From contig NW_026262593.1 of the NCBI RefSeq assembly GCF_021869535.1, forward strand, positions 52,192,318 to 52,256,317: a DNA stretch of 64,000 nucleotides. Direction: 5' to 3'. Shown here in pieces: positions 12,939-23,103 of the stretch. The stretch is from Mytilus californianus (lineage: Eukaryota; Mollusca; Bivalvia; Mytilida; Mytilidae). The notes below the pieces were generated by a model, which saw only the letters and a program-made list of their open reading frames with translations, was not told where the DNA came from and ran no database searches. A program made the translations under genes and the position numbers. Within the stretch, counting starts at the first letter, position 1; each line of letters begins with the position of its first letter.

Positions 12939-13331
12939 TGAGAGTTATTTCCCTTTTAGTATTTTAAATAAGAAAAATGTAATTGTAACTGGTAAACAAT
13001 AAGTGATAGAGACCAAGGGTCTTTTGATTTTTGAGGACTTTGGTAAAAAAAAAGAAAATAAGGTCAAGGCCAAAGGTCAAGGTGAAGTTCAAAATTTTTT
13101 GATTTTGGCTTATTTTCCATTCTTTTTAGAAACCGGATAAAATATCGACAAATAATTTTAACTAAATTGTTAGTGGCGACATGTTAAACATAAATTTTGG
13201 TTGAAAGGGTGTGTAGACATTAAATTGGAGTTTTAACCCCTCTTATATTCAGAATTATGCGCATAGTAATATAACTCATTAACCATATATAATAAAGATC
13301 TAGGGTCTTTTGATGTGATGTCCTTGGTTTA

Positions 13332-13357
13332 TGACCTTGAAATTGAGATCAAGGTCA
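13332..13357. promoter_or_regulatory. Opposed TCAAGGTCA-type motifs in J unit 1
   Basis: TGACCTTGA at 13332-13340 and TCAAGGTCA at 13349-13357 face opposite ways, 8 bp apart. TCAAGGTCA is the known extended half-site of ERR and SF-1/FTZ-F1 type nuclear receptors. Use as a binding site is inferred from sequence only. Confidence 0.3.
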
Positions 13358-13470
13358 TAAGTTAATTTGACATTCTAGATTTTGACCTTTGCTTTAACTT
13401 TATATGTATGCATGATAAAGCTATGGGACTTTGTGCATCAAGTTGCAAGCCATATGACCTTGAAAAATGA

Positions 13471-13500
13471 ACCGGAAGTGACCTTTTGTTAACCGGAAGT
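13471..13500 (+). promoter_or_regulatory. Paired ETS-consensus motifs, J unit 1, pair 1
   Basis: ACCGGAAGT occurs at 13471-13479 and 13492-13500, start to start 21 bp. ACCGGAAGT is the known optimal ETS-domain core. A TGACCTTGA motif lies just upstream at 13455-13463. Function is inferred. Confidence 0.35.
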
Positions 13501-13581
13501 AGCTTTTTTTTGTACTTTTTGAATGTTAAAGTATATAGAACCATATTTTTGGAATAAGTGTCGAGTGAACTATCAAATGAA

Positions 13582-13611
13582 ACCGGAAGTGACATTTCTC
13601 AAACCGGAAGT
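13582..13611 (+). promoter_or_regulatory. Paired ETS-consensus motifs, J unit 1, pair 2
   Basis: ACCGGAAGT occurs at 13582-13590 and 13603-13611, again 21 bp apart, and 111 bp after the first pair. Confidence 0.35.
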
Positions 13612-14610
13612 AACAATTTATCTCCCTTATTTAAAAAAAAATTGTAAAGAAACCATATATTTTTGGAAACAGCTCACAGTAGGGTGTCATCCGACTCTGG
13701 AAATGATATTATAAACTCGATTTTAATATTTTCATATCAAAATAAATGTTTTTTTGGTGGAAATACCTTCAATTGTTCTCTGAACAATTAGTTTTTAATT
13801 ATTATTATTTTTTTCTTCTTCCGCTACATTTTTTCTTGCGGTGTATAGTAGTTTCGTAAGATGTCGCTTAGATTTTTTGCATATGATATCGAACAGTTAT
13901 TGCGCTTTTGAAACTGACCCTGTTTAATCGAACACTTTTTATTGTAAGAGTTATCTACCAAAACACTGTTTTTCTTGTGTGCGCATCTCCTTCGCAACCG
14001 TATAAGATAACGACAAAATTATTTCTACCATTTGCTCGTTATATCTTCAGGATCTTAATAATAATTTTGACCGAAGCGGTCCGGAGACTCCATATGAGAG
14101 TTATTTCCCCTTCTGTATTTAAAACAAGTGAAATGCAATTGTAACTGGTAAACCATAAGTGATAGAGACCTAGGGTCTTTTGATTTGAGGTCCTTGGTTC
14201 ACCAAAAAGAAAATGAGGTCAAGGTCAGATTCTAAATTTTGATTTTGGCTTAATATTGCTTCTTTTCATAAACCGTACAAGATATCGACAAAATGTTTTT
14301 AATTAACTGACATTTGCGACATGTCGTAACATACATATTTTGGTTTAAAGCGTGCGTTGACATTAAATGGGAGTTTCCTCCCCTCTTATACTAAAAAAAA
14401 GCTGCATTGGGATAGAACTCATTTCCCATAGTGGAGACTAATGGTCATTTGATTTGAGGTCCTTGCTTTATGACTTTGAAATTTAGTTCAAGGTCAAAGG
14501 TGAAATTGACGTTCTAGATTTTGACCTTTGCTGTAGAATCATATTTATACATGATAAAGCCTTAGGATCTTTTGCATTAGGTTAGTAGACATATGAACTT
14601 GAAAATGTCA

Positions 14611-14639
14611 ACCAGGAGTGACTTTTTTTAACCGGAAGT
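14611..14639 (+). promoter_or_regulatory. Decayed ETS-type pair, J unit 2, pair 1
   Basis: ACCAGGAGT at 14611-14619 (two changes) and perfect ACCGGAAGT at 14631-14639. Spacing is 20 bp, so one member has been lost. Confidence 0.25.
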
Positions 14640-14723
14640 AGCAAAATGTCTCCCTTATTTAAAGCAAAAGCATATAGTAACTATATATTTTTCGAATCAG
14701 AGTAAAGTAAGCTATTATTTGAC

Positions 14724-14753
14724 ACCGGAAGTGACTTTGATTCAACCGGAAGT
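14724..14753 (+). promoter_or_regulatory. Paired ETS-consensus motifs, J unit 2, pair 2
   Basis: ACCGGAAGT occurs at 14724-14732 and 14745-14753, 21 bp apart, and 113 bp after the decayed pair. Confidence 0.35.
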
Positions 14754-14935
14754 GTCTAATTATCTCCCTAGATATTGAAAAAACTGCCTCAAACATTGTA
14801 TTTTCAAAATTAGTGTGTGATAAGCTATCATTTAAGCCCATAAAATACTGCTTTTTATCAAAATTTTCTTATTTAAAGTGAATTTGAGTGAAAAGACCTT
14901 CAATTGTTCTCTGAACAATTGGTTTGTAATTGTAT

Positions 14936-15762
14936 AATCCTTTTTGTCTGGAGTATTTTGAGATACAATTCATCCTAACCACAAATTTTGGAAGAAATGA
15001 TAATCAATATATAGGTCAAAACTTGTTTAAGATATCTAATTAGTGTACACGTGTTTAAACCGTTGAACAAATTAGCCAAGGATTTAGTTGATGGATTGAA
15101 TACTTGAACTTAGAAAAATAGTAAAAGTTTGATGAAGTTTAAATCGCCTACTCATTCAATATTTTCCTATACATTTTCAACATTTGAGTTGTTCATTAAT
15201 CATCCGGTTTCAAAACAGATAATTCTACATTCAATATAGGACAATTAAATTATCAAATTCATGTAAATCTTCTCACAATATACGAACCGCACACATGATA
15301 GACTTTCCCGATACAATATTTTTATATATCCTAGAATACCTTTAAGAATAAGCTTTCTGAAAATGTTTGCACTATATTGTGTACGAGAACAGATGGAGCG
15401 GGAACAATAGAAAATAAATCTTCATATAATAAAGGTAACAGTACTTCGAAGCTACAATCGTATATTTTTAAAATATGACCTGTTAAACTATATTATTAGA
15501 AATATACACGCATATGCATATGGTTTTGTGTCATCATGTAATGAGATATTGCATTAAAAACTTCACTGAGTAACATATAAACCACATTCATTGTAAAAAA
15601 AAATCATGCACAAGTAAACCTAAAGCTATTTCAATAAACCTAAATTTCAGAGTGTTTATACATAGTTTGTAGCATAGTACAATTGTTAACATATTTTTCA
15701 CAGCTAAGTTTTCGAGCACATTAATTTTATGAGTATTCAAAAATTTAAAATACGATTTATTT
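14936..15762. other. AT-rich stretch, nothing recognised
   Basis: No family, array or coding trace was seen. Confidence 0.55.
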
Positions 15763-15915
15763 AAAAATAAGAAGATGTCGTATGATTGCCTTTGAGACAA
15801 CTATTCCTCAAAGTTCAAATGAAGGGGATGTAAGCAAATATAGGCAACGGTACGACCTTCAACATTGAGAAAACCCCATACCGTATAGTCGGCTATAAAA
15901 GGCCCCGACATGAAA
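15763..15915 (+). repeat. Family E repeat, copy 2
   Basis: AAAAATAAGAAGATGTCGTA, GAGACAACTATTCC, CGACCTTCAACATTGAG, ACCGTATAGTCGGCTATAAA and GGCCCCGACATG follow in family order. Confidence 0.75.
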
Positions 15916-15985
15916 TATATTCGCACTCTTCATAGCTGTTGGAGATAGTTGAACTATTAGTTAGATATTGCATATTTGATATGCT

Positions 15986-16198
15986 TTATACAGTTTTGCA
16001 TTTCCAGCACAAAAGGGGATTTATTTCTTGATTAAAAAAGTACAAATAACGGTACATTGTCGGCTCATCTGCATGTTTTACGAAGGAATTGTCCGTTAGA
16101 TTGACAAAAATTCTATCCGCAGTGACAGAAGGTCTTAAGAAATACTGTGAAACTGTTAACTGACGTAATAGTATGAACCATATGTGAAATGGTAGCAT
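15986..16198 (-). CDS. Possible coding exon or relic, unrecognised
   Basis: A 70-codon open frame on the minus strand whose C-terminal half is rich in charged and polar residues (for example VNLTDNSFVKHADEPTMYRY). That is unlike the Phe/Ile/Leu/Lys-rich chance frames around it. It ends at a stop just after a CWKCKTV C-terminus. A TTAACAG that could serve as a splice acceptor lies inside the frame. No family is recognised. It could equally be a chance frame or a decayed element ORF. Confidence 0.2.
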   Translation of the reverse strand: MLPFHIWFILLRQLTVSQYFLRPSVTADRIFVNLTDNSFVKHADEPTMYRYLYFFNQEINPLLCWKCKTV

Positions 16199-16260
16199 CA
16201 GATATAAATTTATTGCTTTTGAATACCATACGACATTATTCTGGAGTATCTCATTGACAT

Positions 16261-16386
16261 AAAATTGAGAATTGAAATGGGGAATGTGTCAAAGAGACAA
16301 CAACCCGACCAAAGAACAGAAAAAGCCGAAGGCCACCAATGGCTTTTCAACACAGCGAGATAATCCCGCACCCGAACACTCCATTG
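16261..16386 (+). repeat. Family F repeat, copy 1
   Basis: GAAATGGGGAATGTGTCAAA, GAGACAACAACCCGACC, GCCGAAGGCCACCAATGG and ATCCCGCACCCG appear in order. The inverted copy at 59.63-59.76 kb has the same blocks. Confidence 0.75.
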
Positions 16387-16452
16387 TCTTGTATATTATA
16401 AGAGCATAAACCTGAAGCAGGGGAGGCACTTTACTGTCTCCACACGGCACTA

Positions 16453-16800
16453 AAGCCAAACTCTGTAAAATATATTTATAACATATTTATTGAGTTTGGA
16501 TGTAGACTTTTTCAACAAATTGTCGTTATTCCTATGGGAACGAACTTTGCGCCTCTACTTGCCGTCCTCCTCTTTTTTCATACGAGTCGTAGTTCCTTCA
16601 GGCTCTTGTCAAAAACACAAAAGATCAAAGGAGCCAGATCATATTTAATTTTTTATTAAGACATATTGATGATGTTCTTTCCATTAACAATACAAACTTT
16701 TCTGATTAGCTTCCATTGATATACCCTCCAGAACTAAAAAACAGACACGGCTTCCTCCGCCTCATTTTTAGACTTATACCTGGAATTTGACTTTTTCTAA
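16453..16800 (+). pseudogene. Reverse transcriptase fragment, frameshifted relic
   Basis: A core fragment of a retroelement reverse transcriptase. In the first frame, 16453 onward reads an IFIEFG..LFQQ..IPMGTN.APLLA stretch, with IPMGTN at 16528-16545. After a frameshift, the catalytic box reads HIDDVLSINNTNFSD at 16662-16706, with His where Tyr is usual before IDD, then a TAG and IYPPELKN. After a second shift, 16744-16797 reads DTASSASFLDLYLEFDFF and stops. Only the palm/finger centre remains. There is no endonuclease, and the thumb and C-terminus are gone. Motif style suggests a Penelope-like or related element lacking LTRs, but I cannot assign the clade. It cannot make an active enzyme. 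The following 3' tail and family A copy lie on the same strand and are probably part of it. Confidence 0.8.
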
Positions 16801-17230
16801 AAAAGTTCATCTGAAGACCCTGTTGATAAATATTCCGTATCAACTTCACAAATAATTCATGATGGTCTTTTTCTAGGAACTGACGCTGTTTAATCTTAAT
16901 TACTTACGTGTTATAATGTTCTTTTTATTTGTCTTTGTATATTTTTAATCTTTACTGGTTAGTCCATTTTTGGTAATATCATTTTTGCGTGGCTTGGTAT
17001 TCATACATTTCGCCATTGTGTTATTGTGCAATGGTAATTTTTTGTATTCCTCTTTTATTTTGCTTTTGTGCTTTGTATATAGAGTGTATTTATGCCATTT
17101 TGTTTTTCTTTGTTGACATAATTGTTTGTTTTTATAATAAAAAGATTATGACACAATGTTGACTGCTGTAGCCCCATTTTGACATTTCTACCTATTCTGT
17201 CTGTTTGTTTTACTCACACGTTGTTGTCAT
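16801..17230 (+). other. Presumed 3' untranslated tail of the reverse-transcriptase element
   Basis: T-rich, non-coding, and lying between the reverse transcriptase relic and a family A tail on the same strand. I recall similar sequence preceding A tails in mussel DNA, which is unverified memory. No other feature was seen. Confidence 0.45.
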
Positions 17231-17414
17231 ACAAGTGAAGAGTTTAGCTGACTTTAAAACCAGGCTTAATCCACCATGTTCTACATAAGGAATGCCTGTA
17301 CCAAGTCAGGAATATGACAGTTATTTTCCATTCGTTTGATGTGTTTTAGCGTTTGGTTTTGCCATTTGATAAGGGACTTCCAGTTTCGAATTTTCCTCGG
17401 AGTTCGGTATTTTT
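17231..17414 (+). repeat. Family A retroelement tail, copy 6, joined to RT relic
   Basis: ACAAGTGAAGAGTTTAGCTG, AAAACCAGGCTTAATCCACC, CTGTACCAAGTCAGGAATAT, and the CGGAGTTCGGTATTTTT end. This is the only copy with coding remnants upstream on the same strand, so it ties family A to the element. Confidence 0.8.
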
Positions 17415-17420
17415 TATATT

Positions 17421-17750
17421 TAAATAAAGGAAACAGTAGTATACCGCTGTTCAACACCTATAAGAGGAAGACAACGTAACAACAGAAACACTGAACTACA
17501 ACAAAAACAAACGCCAACATACATAGAAACGGACTGTAGATAACTACTGCCATATTCCTGACTTGGTACAGGACATTTCAAGAAAAAAAAATGGTGAGTT
17601 GGACCTGGTTTAATGGCTAGCCAAACCTCCGGCTTATATGGCAATGTTGAAAATACCGCTAAAATGACAACTCTACGTGTCAGGAATACAGTACAAGCAA
17701 ACGCAAGAACACTCAGCACAGAGAAATACATACCTAAATAATATAATAGT
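17421..17750 (-). repeat. Family K tail, copy 1, inverted
   Basis: Inverted relative to the copy at 42.29-42.69 kb. It shares AAACCTCCGGCTTATATGGC, CCTGACTTGGTACAGG, CCAACATACATAGAAACGGA and AGTAGTATACCGCTGTTCA. Compared with that copy it lacks about 70 bp next to the CTATAAGAGG motif. The 103-codon frame across it is repeat sequence. Confidence 0.8.
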
Positions 17751-19548
17751 ACATTACAACATGTTTAACTTTTTACAAAGCTTTCCTTTCAATAGAAATT
17801 TGGTTTCTCATGATATGCTAAGTTATTCTTAATTATTCAATTAATCTGTTTTCTAAACTGTTCTTAAGTTCAACCTTCTTTTGAAATGTCAACAACATAT
17901 CGTCAATATCGATGATAGAAATTGTTTGACCTGAATTCAAGTTATTACGTTTTATCATTCAAATATTTACAACCAACCTTGAATTAATTCAAGTTTTCCT
18001 TTCTTTAATGTTTACGACAATATTATTCAACGATATCAAAGATTTATGATGTCATTATTACTTTTGCGGAACTTTGGAATTGCATAAATCTTAAATTATA
18101 TGTAAAATGATAACGAAAATTTGTTTACAAGATCCTAATTGATCCGAAATTATCAAGAAAACTTCAAATATTTATTTTTATTGCAGTGTATATTTCAAGC
18201 ATAAACGGATAAATGACCACGGTAAGAAAAAATTAAAAAAAATTCTGCAAAAGATGCCCTAAAGAAAACAAGTTTAGATGAACGCATGGGGAAATGGTGT
18301 AATATACACTAAAGAATGCAAGTTTAAATCAACGCAATCAACGCAAGACGAAATGGTGTTATAAAAAATAAAAAATAGAAAGCGTCAACGACCGGACCTC
18401 ATCGACGGAAAGATCGGCATGAAAAATAAGAACGTCAACTCAAGAAATGTAATGTTGGTTATTACATGACAAAAAGCACTCATTTAACGCCATTACTTTC
18501 ATAGCAACAACATTTCTTATCTAATCACGAGGACAGTAGCATTGTCGTTACAGACATCATCGATTTTGTAAAATAATTTACAGGATGTATAAATGAGTGC
18601 ACTTCTCTTCTTGGTTTGTTTTAGGATCCTGACAAAAAAAATCAACACATTTATAAGGAAAATCATAAAAAATGGAGCTATGCACCTACAAAATCACAGG
18701 ATTTTCTATGAAATGAAATTTAAGATTACGTTATAGATACTGAATTTTTTAAGGTGTTTTTTGTTGTATAACAAACCGAGGGGTGTCCGGATCGATCAAA
18801 TGTAAGACCAACCGTAAGGAGGGCCTTCTATTGGCAATCTTGACACCCACGTATAGGTATAACCACGCTCTACGGTTCATTTTTAATGTGAAATAAAACT
18901 CACTGATTGATCTAGATTCATGTATAAACGTTAGAAATCATTGTCCAGTTACAATATAAATGGTATATATAGTAATTGCATGAAGCAAGAAGCAACTGAA
19001 TTGTTAAGATGTACGAACAATACATGTCACTTTGTAAGTAATTTATCATATAATCTTTATAAAAGGGGTGCTGTGTTTTTTCTTGTTTCATGACATTTTT
19101 ATCGCGGAAAAGCAGATTATTTTTTCAATAATTTTAACGAACTTTTCAGAATAACTGTTTTCTCTCTTTTGTCTGGCAATACATTTTTTTTTCAAAAATT
19201 GAGAATCAGGATGAATTATTATAGAGCAAAGGATATTTGTTTCAGCCTAATACACGGAGGAAAGAGTTATTTCAACCTAAATGTTTTTAAAAGTGTTAAA
19301 GATAGAAAATTGTACAATAAAACCAAACTTTGGCAACAACAGACGAATTAAATGTTTGAGTAATGCCCCTGTAGTTTTGCATTTTAATCATGGAAAATAA
19401 TGACCTGACCTGCCTTGAAGCACATTTCATTGGAACTTCGTATTGTCCAGGTTGTTTCTTCAAAAGAAAAACCTGTCGTTCTGATATGAAATAACTCAAT
19501 ATAGGTATATAGATAATTAAAAAATTATATGTTTGTGTGTTTGCTTAT
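17751..19548. other. About 1.8 kb AT-rich, nothing recognised
   Basis: Includes a short local duplication of AAGTTTAGATGAACGCA / AAGTTTAAATCAACGCA at 18267-18325. No other structure or gene was seen. Confidence 0.55.
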
Positions 19549-19711
19549 GTTTAACGCCACTTTAAGCGACATTGGCAATAGCAAGGTGGCCAGTTTTTAA
19601 ATAATAGAGGAAGCCGGAGTACCAGGGAGAAACCACCTACCCTCGGTAGGAAAAACCGATAATCATTGTTAAGTCAGATCAGAATCAAACACACCTCGCC
19701 ACGAGTGGGTT
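19549..19711 (+). repeat. Family H repeat, copy 1
   Basis: GTTTAACGCCACTTTAAGCG, AAGGTGGCCAGTTTTTAA, GGAAGCCGGAGTACC and AACCACCTACCCTCGG, ending near CGCCACGAGTGGGT. It resembles a molluscan interspersed repeat that I recognise. Confidence 0.65.
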
Positions 19712-20191
19712 AAAAGCAAATAAATGACACGGCAACATAATGACACAATATAATACGTCTACATATAAACGTACAGTATATAACAAAAATAACAGTTGTC
19801 TATAAAATATGTCGCTCTTTACTGTGTAGATCTCTCGCGGTATATCTGAAAATTTCGTTACAGGTTTTTTTTAGCAATTACAATTCATAGGTGCTTGATG
19901 AATGGCGCAAAGGTTGATTTGTTTATGACACGTTTTCTATTCCTTCGATGTTCTTCTCTTTTAGTCTTGCAAAGTTTGATTTATTCACGTATTTACTGTA
20001 AGAAAGATATATACAACTTAACTATTTAACAACATTGGTGTGATAATTGAATGCGATTGCAGATAACCTGTAAAATAAAAAGATGGCGTTGGAACTTACC
20101 TGTCTTGATATATGAAATATGTAATATGAACATTTATCTAGACAGGAGAACCAGTCTACCCTAGGTCATCATATCATCCCATTATCAAACG

Positions 20192-20236
20192 TGGGCTGAT
20201 AATACATCTGATATGAAAAGTGGCATGTTAATATCT
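20192..20236 (+). repeat. Single arm of a foldback family
   Basis: GGGCTGATAATACATCTGAT followed by ATGAAAAGTGGCATGTTAAT matches the right arm of the foldback at 23104-23219. No left arm was found, so this is a solitary half. Confidence 0.55.
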
Positions 20237-20802
20237 TTTGATCATATATTTCTACTTAGAAAAATATCATTGCAAAATATAATTATTTTACTTAAATGAT
20301 ACCACTCGCAACTACTAGTACGCATTTTATTCAGCAATTCTGCAACACAGGAAATTGATTATATTTAGTTATATTTGAGTGATTTTTAATAATAGAATAC
20401 TCAAATGTTCTTACATTTTCTAGAGATTACACACTAAAACATTTTAGACATAAATTATTTGCTTTTGTAGAACTTTTAAAGAATATTTCAAATTTTTAAA
20501 ACGTTTGAAACAATGAATTTAATATATAATATTATTTGTTCTGCATTTTTCATAATTTTCTCCAAGTTTCTAAGTATTTGTTTAACCTCCAACTGTATTG
20601 CTGTTTTCTTTCAAACAAAAAGGAACGTTGATGTATTTTCCAAAATTTGCCCAATACCGCCGAATTAGCGTTAGCGTTTGAATGATGAAATTCAACAATT
20701 ACTGGAAGCAGTTTATGAATTTTTCATTTCAGCCTGGTGAACACCATTCGGAAAATATGGAATTTACCTAAATGTAATGCTAATACCATGCTAAATATTA
20801 TT

Positions 20803-20918
20803 ATTGATTGATTGGTGTTTAACACCACTGTCAGCGCTAATGTACTATTTCGTGGCGGTCAGTTGTTATTGTTGCAGGAAGCCGGAGTGCCCGGAGAAAA
20901 CCACCTATCTTTGTTAAA
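20803..20918 (+). repeat. Family H repeat, copy 2
   Basis: TTGATTGATTGGTGTTTAAC, CACTGTCAGCGCTAATG, TTTCGTGGCGGTCAGT, GGAAGCCGGAGTGCCCGGAG. It is truncated after AACCACCTAT. A foldback starts about 40 bp downstream. Confidence 0.7.
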
Positions 20919-20956
20919 AATTATTAGTTATTTACTCTAAGTATTTGATAAATATA

Positions 20957-21116
20957 GATTCAACCACTACATCAAGTGTGATACAATATTTATCCACTCG
21001 AGACAGTTAAATTTTGAAATTTAATACGCGAGGCTTGCCGAGCGTTTTGAATATTTAAAATTTAACTGTCGAGAGTGTATAAATATCGTATTACACGAGA
21101 TTTGGTAGTGGAATCT
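20957..21116. repeat. Foldback element FB1
   Basis: Arms of about 60 bp (20957-21017 and 21057-21116) match in inverted orientation with some mismatches and small gaps. The best core is GACAGTTAAATTTT against AAAATTTAACTGTC. The centre is GC-rich with CGAGGCTTGCCGAG. Confidence 0.75.
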
Positions 21117-21684
21117 GTTTCTCTAACGATTTTTATACGATATTCAGACAATCGTAATCCTTCTTTTCGAATGATCTGCAAAAAGATGTGATCTTTCTAC
21201 GTGACGTCATTAGACATGGTCGCCTTTTTTCATGACGTCTCAATAGTAAATTCAGAAGAAAACTAGAACATTTGTCGTCATAATCGAATTTTGACCAATG
21301 AAGAACTGAGATCAAACGAACCACACGTTGATTAAATAAAAATAATCAACAGGTCAGGAAAAGGATAAATCGGGTAAGAATTAAAGAAAATACATGATCA
21401 TATACTTAGAGTGAATAACTTCTTTTTTTTACAGTATGATAATAATGATAATAGCATTAAATTTACGTGAATTTTATATTTTCCAAAATGGTACTTAGCG
21501 GGCTGATACGAAAAAACTATCAACTGCTTCCGGCTATTATCGCATGCCTTTCCGTAACGTTATCGCATGGCATTCCGACATTACTCGGCAAATTCTGGAA
21601 AAAAAAACCCACCCGAATGGTACGTTTTCAGTGAAAAACATAACAAAGTAGGGTACAAAACAAATATTATGAAACGAGAAAATA

Positions 21685-21701
21685 TCTATACTAATAAAGG
21701 G

Positions 21702-21710
<9 letters not shown>
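21685..21710 (+). mobile_element. Possible Helitron-type 5' terminus
   Basis: TCTATACTAATAAAGGGAG directly after an A resembles the TCTATACTA 5' ends of animal Helitrons, which insert between A and T. I did not find a matching 3' hairpin with a CTRR end, so this is tentative. Confidence 0.25.
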
Positions 21711-21747
<37 letters not shown>

Positions 21748-21785
21748 GCAGAAATATGTGTGATAAAACGTATAAATGTACTGTT

Positions 21786-21816
<31 letters not shown>

Positions 21817-22166
21817 CTTTCTTCCACAGAAAACGCCAATTTTTGAGAAAATATCCAAATTCAAACGTTATCGATCCGTGTCTTATAAACTTTCGCGCAT
21901 GCTCCTTCGACGCACTACCCGCGAAATCCAAGTGAGCACTTCTTCATTATACAAGATTGACACTACTAAATTCATTCATTGTCACATTATTTCCGGTTGT
22001 AGTATTTTAATCAGTTTTACTTTATAAGATAACAATACAAATACTTAAAATCCGGACTTGAAACAAAGGTTTCCAATTTGTTAGCCGGCATGACGTAAAA
22101 AACAGGGAATCTAAGAGTTAAACTTTATATATATAACTATAAACTTTAAATAAAGCTATAAATTTT

Positions 22167-22909
22167 AAACAAGTCTAAATTGAAAACAACGTTCAAACCT
22201 ATGATTGCGTTGGATAAAAACCGCAATTTTTCTACGTGACCATGCAAAACACATTTCATGGTAGAAGGGACTAAATACAGCACAAACAACATTTTCCAAA
22301 AGACCAACAAAGTGAAAAAATATATTTTAACAAAACGCATTTAACTAGCAGGTCGAACAACGGATGTTCTTAAACCCTGCTGACTGCCATTGGCGATTGC
22401 CAAATAAACGGACCACCAGATGTAATTAATGGATCTTAACTGTTATTTTAATACCAAACAGAAAACAATAAACCTGCGAAAAAGATGGTATACCGCAAAG
22501 AAAAGGTACAAAAATTAGTACACCATATCCGGATTTCGACAATTCATGTCTCTTCAGTGATGTTAGGAATCGAAACGGTATTTGGAAGGCCCTATAATTA
22601 ACCTCAATTTAGGATAGACTCTTGAACTTTGAAGAGTCGAAATAGGATGGACGAATCATATAAACCGGAAGGCAAATATAATACAAGCCCAAACGAAAAT
22701 ATATAAACAAGTCTAAATTGAAAACAACCTTTAAACCTATGATTGCGTTGGATAAAAACCGCAATTTTTATACGTGTGCATGCAAAACACATTTCTTGGT
22801 AGAGGGGTCTAAATACAGCACAAACAACATTTTCCAAAAGACCAAAAAAGTGAAAAGTATATTTTAACAAAACGCATTTGACTAGCAGGTCAAACAACAG
22901 ATGTTCTTA
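22167..22909 (-). mobile_element. Family I element with ~206-bp terminal direct repeats, copy 1
   Basis: Direct repeats at 22167-22373 and 22705-22909 flank a 331-bp unique middle. Both begin AACAAGTCTAAATTGAAAAC and end GATGTTCTTA. Both sides carry AT-rich AACTTTATAYATAACTATAA blocks. The middle and repeats recur inverted at 56.46-57.13 kb. There is no coding capacity. The frames in the two direct repeats are not the same, so they are not conserved as protein. Layout fits a TRIM-like LTR derivative or a pearl/Helentron-type element. No TG...CA ends are evident. Confidence 0.75.
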
Positions 22910-22990
22910 AAAACTTTATACATAACTATAAACTTTATATATAACTAATATAGGACAATGTTGTTGATTACGAATTACACCATACAAAAT

Positions 22991-23050
22991 CAAAATCAAA
23001 AGCTCAAACACATCAAACGAATTGAAAACAACTGTCATATTCCTGACTTG
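22991..23050 (-). repeat. Family A fragment, copy 7, both ends missing
   Basis: Only the middle is present, from CAAAATCAAAAGCTCAAAC to TATTCCTGACTTG. It is the only copy lacking the common 3' end. Confidence 0.65.
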
Positions 23051-23103
23051 CAATAAATTCATTTTTCAAAATTTCCAGCATAATTGCAAGTTACTTTAAA
23101 ACG

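Larger units (their letters stand above)
12939..13800 (+). repeat. Family J tandem unit 1 with paired ETS-like motifs
   Basis: From GAGAGTTATTTCCC to a terminal hairpin at 13770-13790 (9-bp arms, 3-base loop, one terminal mismatch). It aligns along its length with the next unit: TGGTAAACMATAAGTGATAG, AGGTCCTTGGTT, ATATCGACAAA, GGAGTTTYMMCCCCTCTTAT and the ACCGGAAGT pairs occur in the same order. It holds four perfect ACCGGAAGT sites and several TCAAGGTCA sites. No coding frame is maintained. Confidence 0.8.
13805..14935 (+). repeat. Family J tandem unit 2
   Basis: A second copy about 1.14 kb downstream of the first. It has an additional 5' module (CTTCTTCCGCTACAT to about 14094) that I could not find in unit 1. 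It ends in a perfect hairpin at 14901-14921: CAATTGTTC, a TCT loop, GAACAATTG. It carries three perfect ACCGGAAGT sites, one decayed site, and TCAAGGTCA at 14219-14227 and 14488-14496. Frames here are incidental. Confidence 0.8.

Noticed and set aside
19296-19499. 67-codon minus-strand frame with fairly balanced composition
   Set aside because: No splice signals of note, no domain and no supporting context. Cannot be told from chance.
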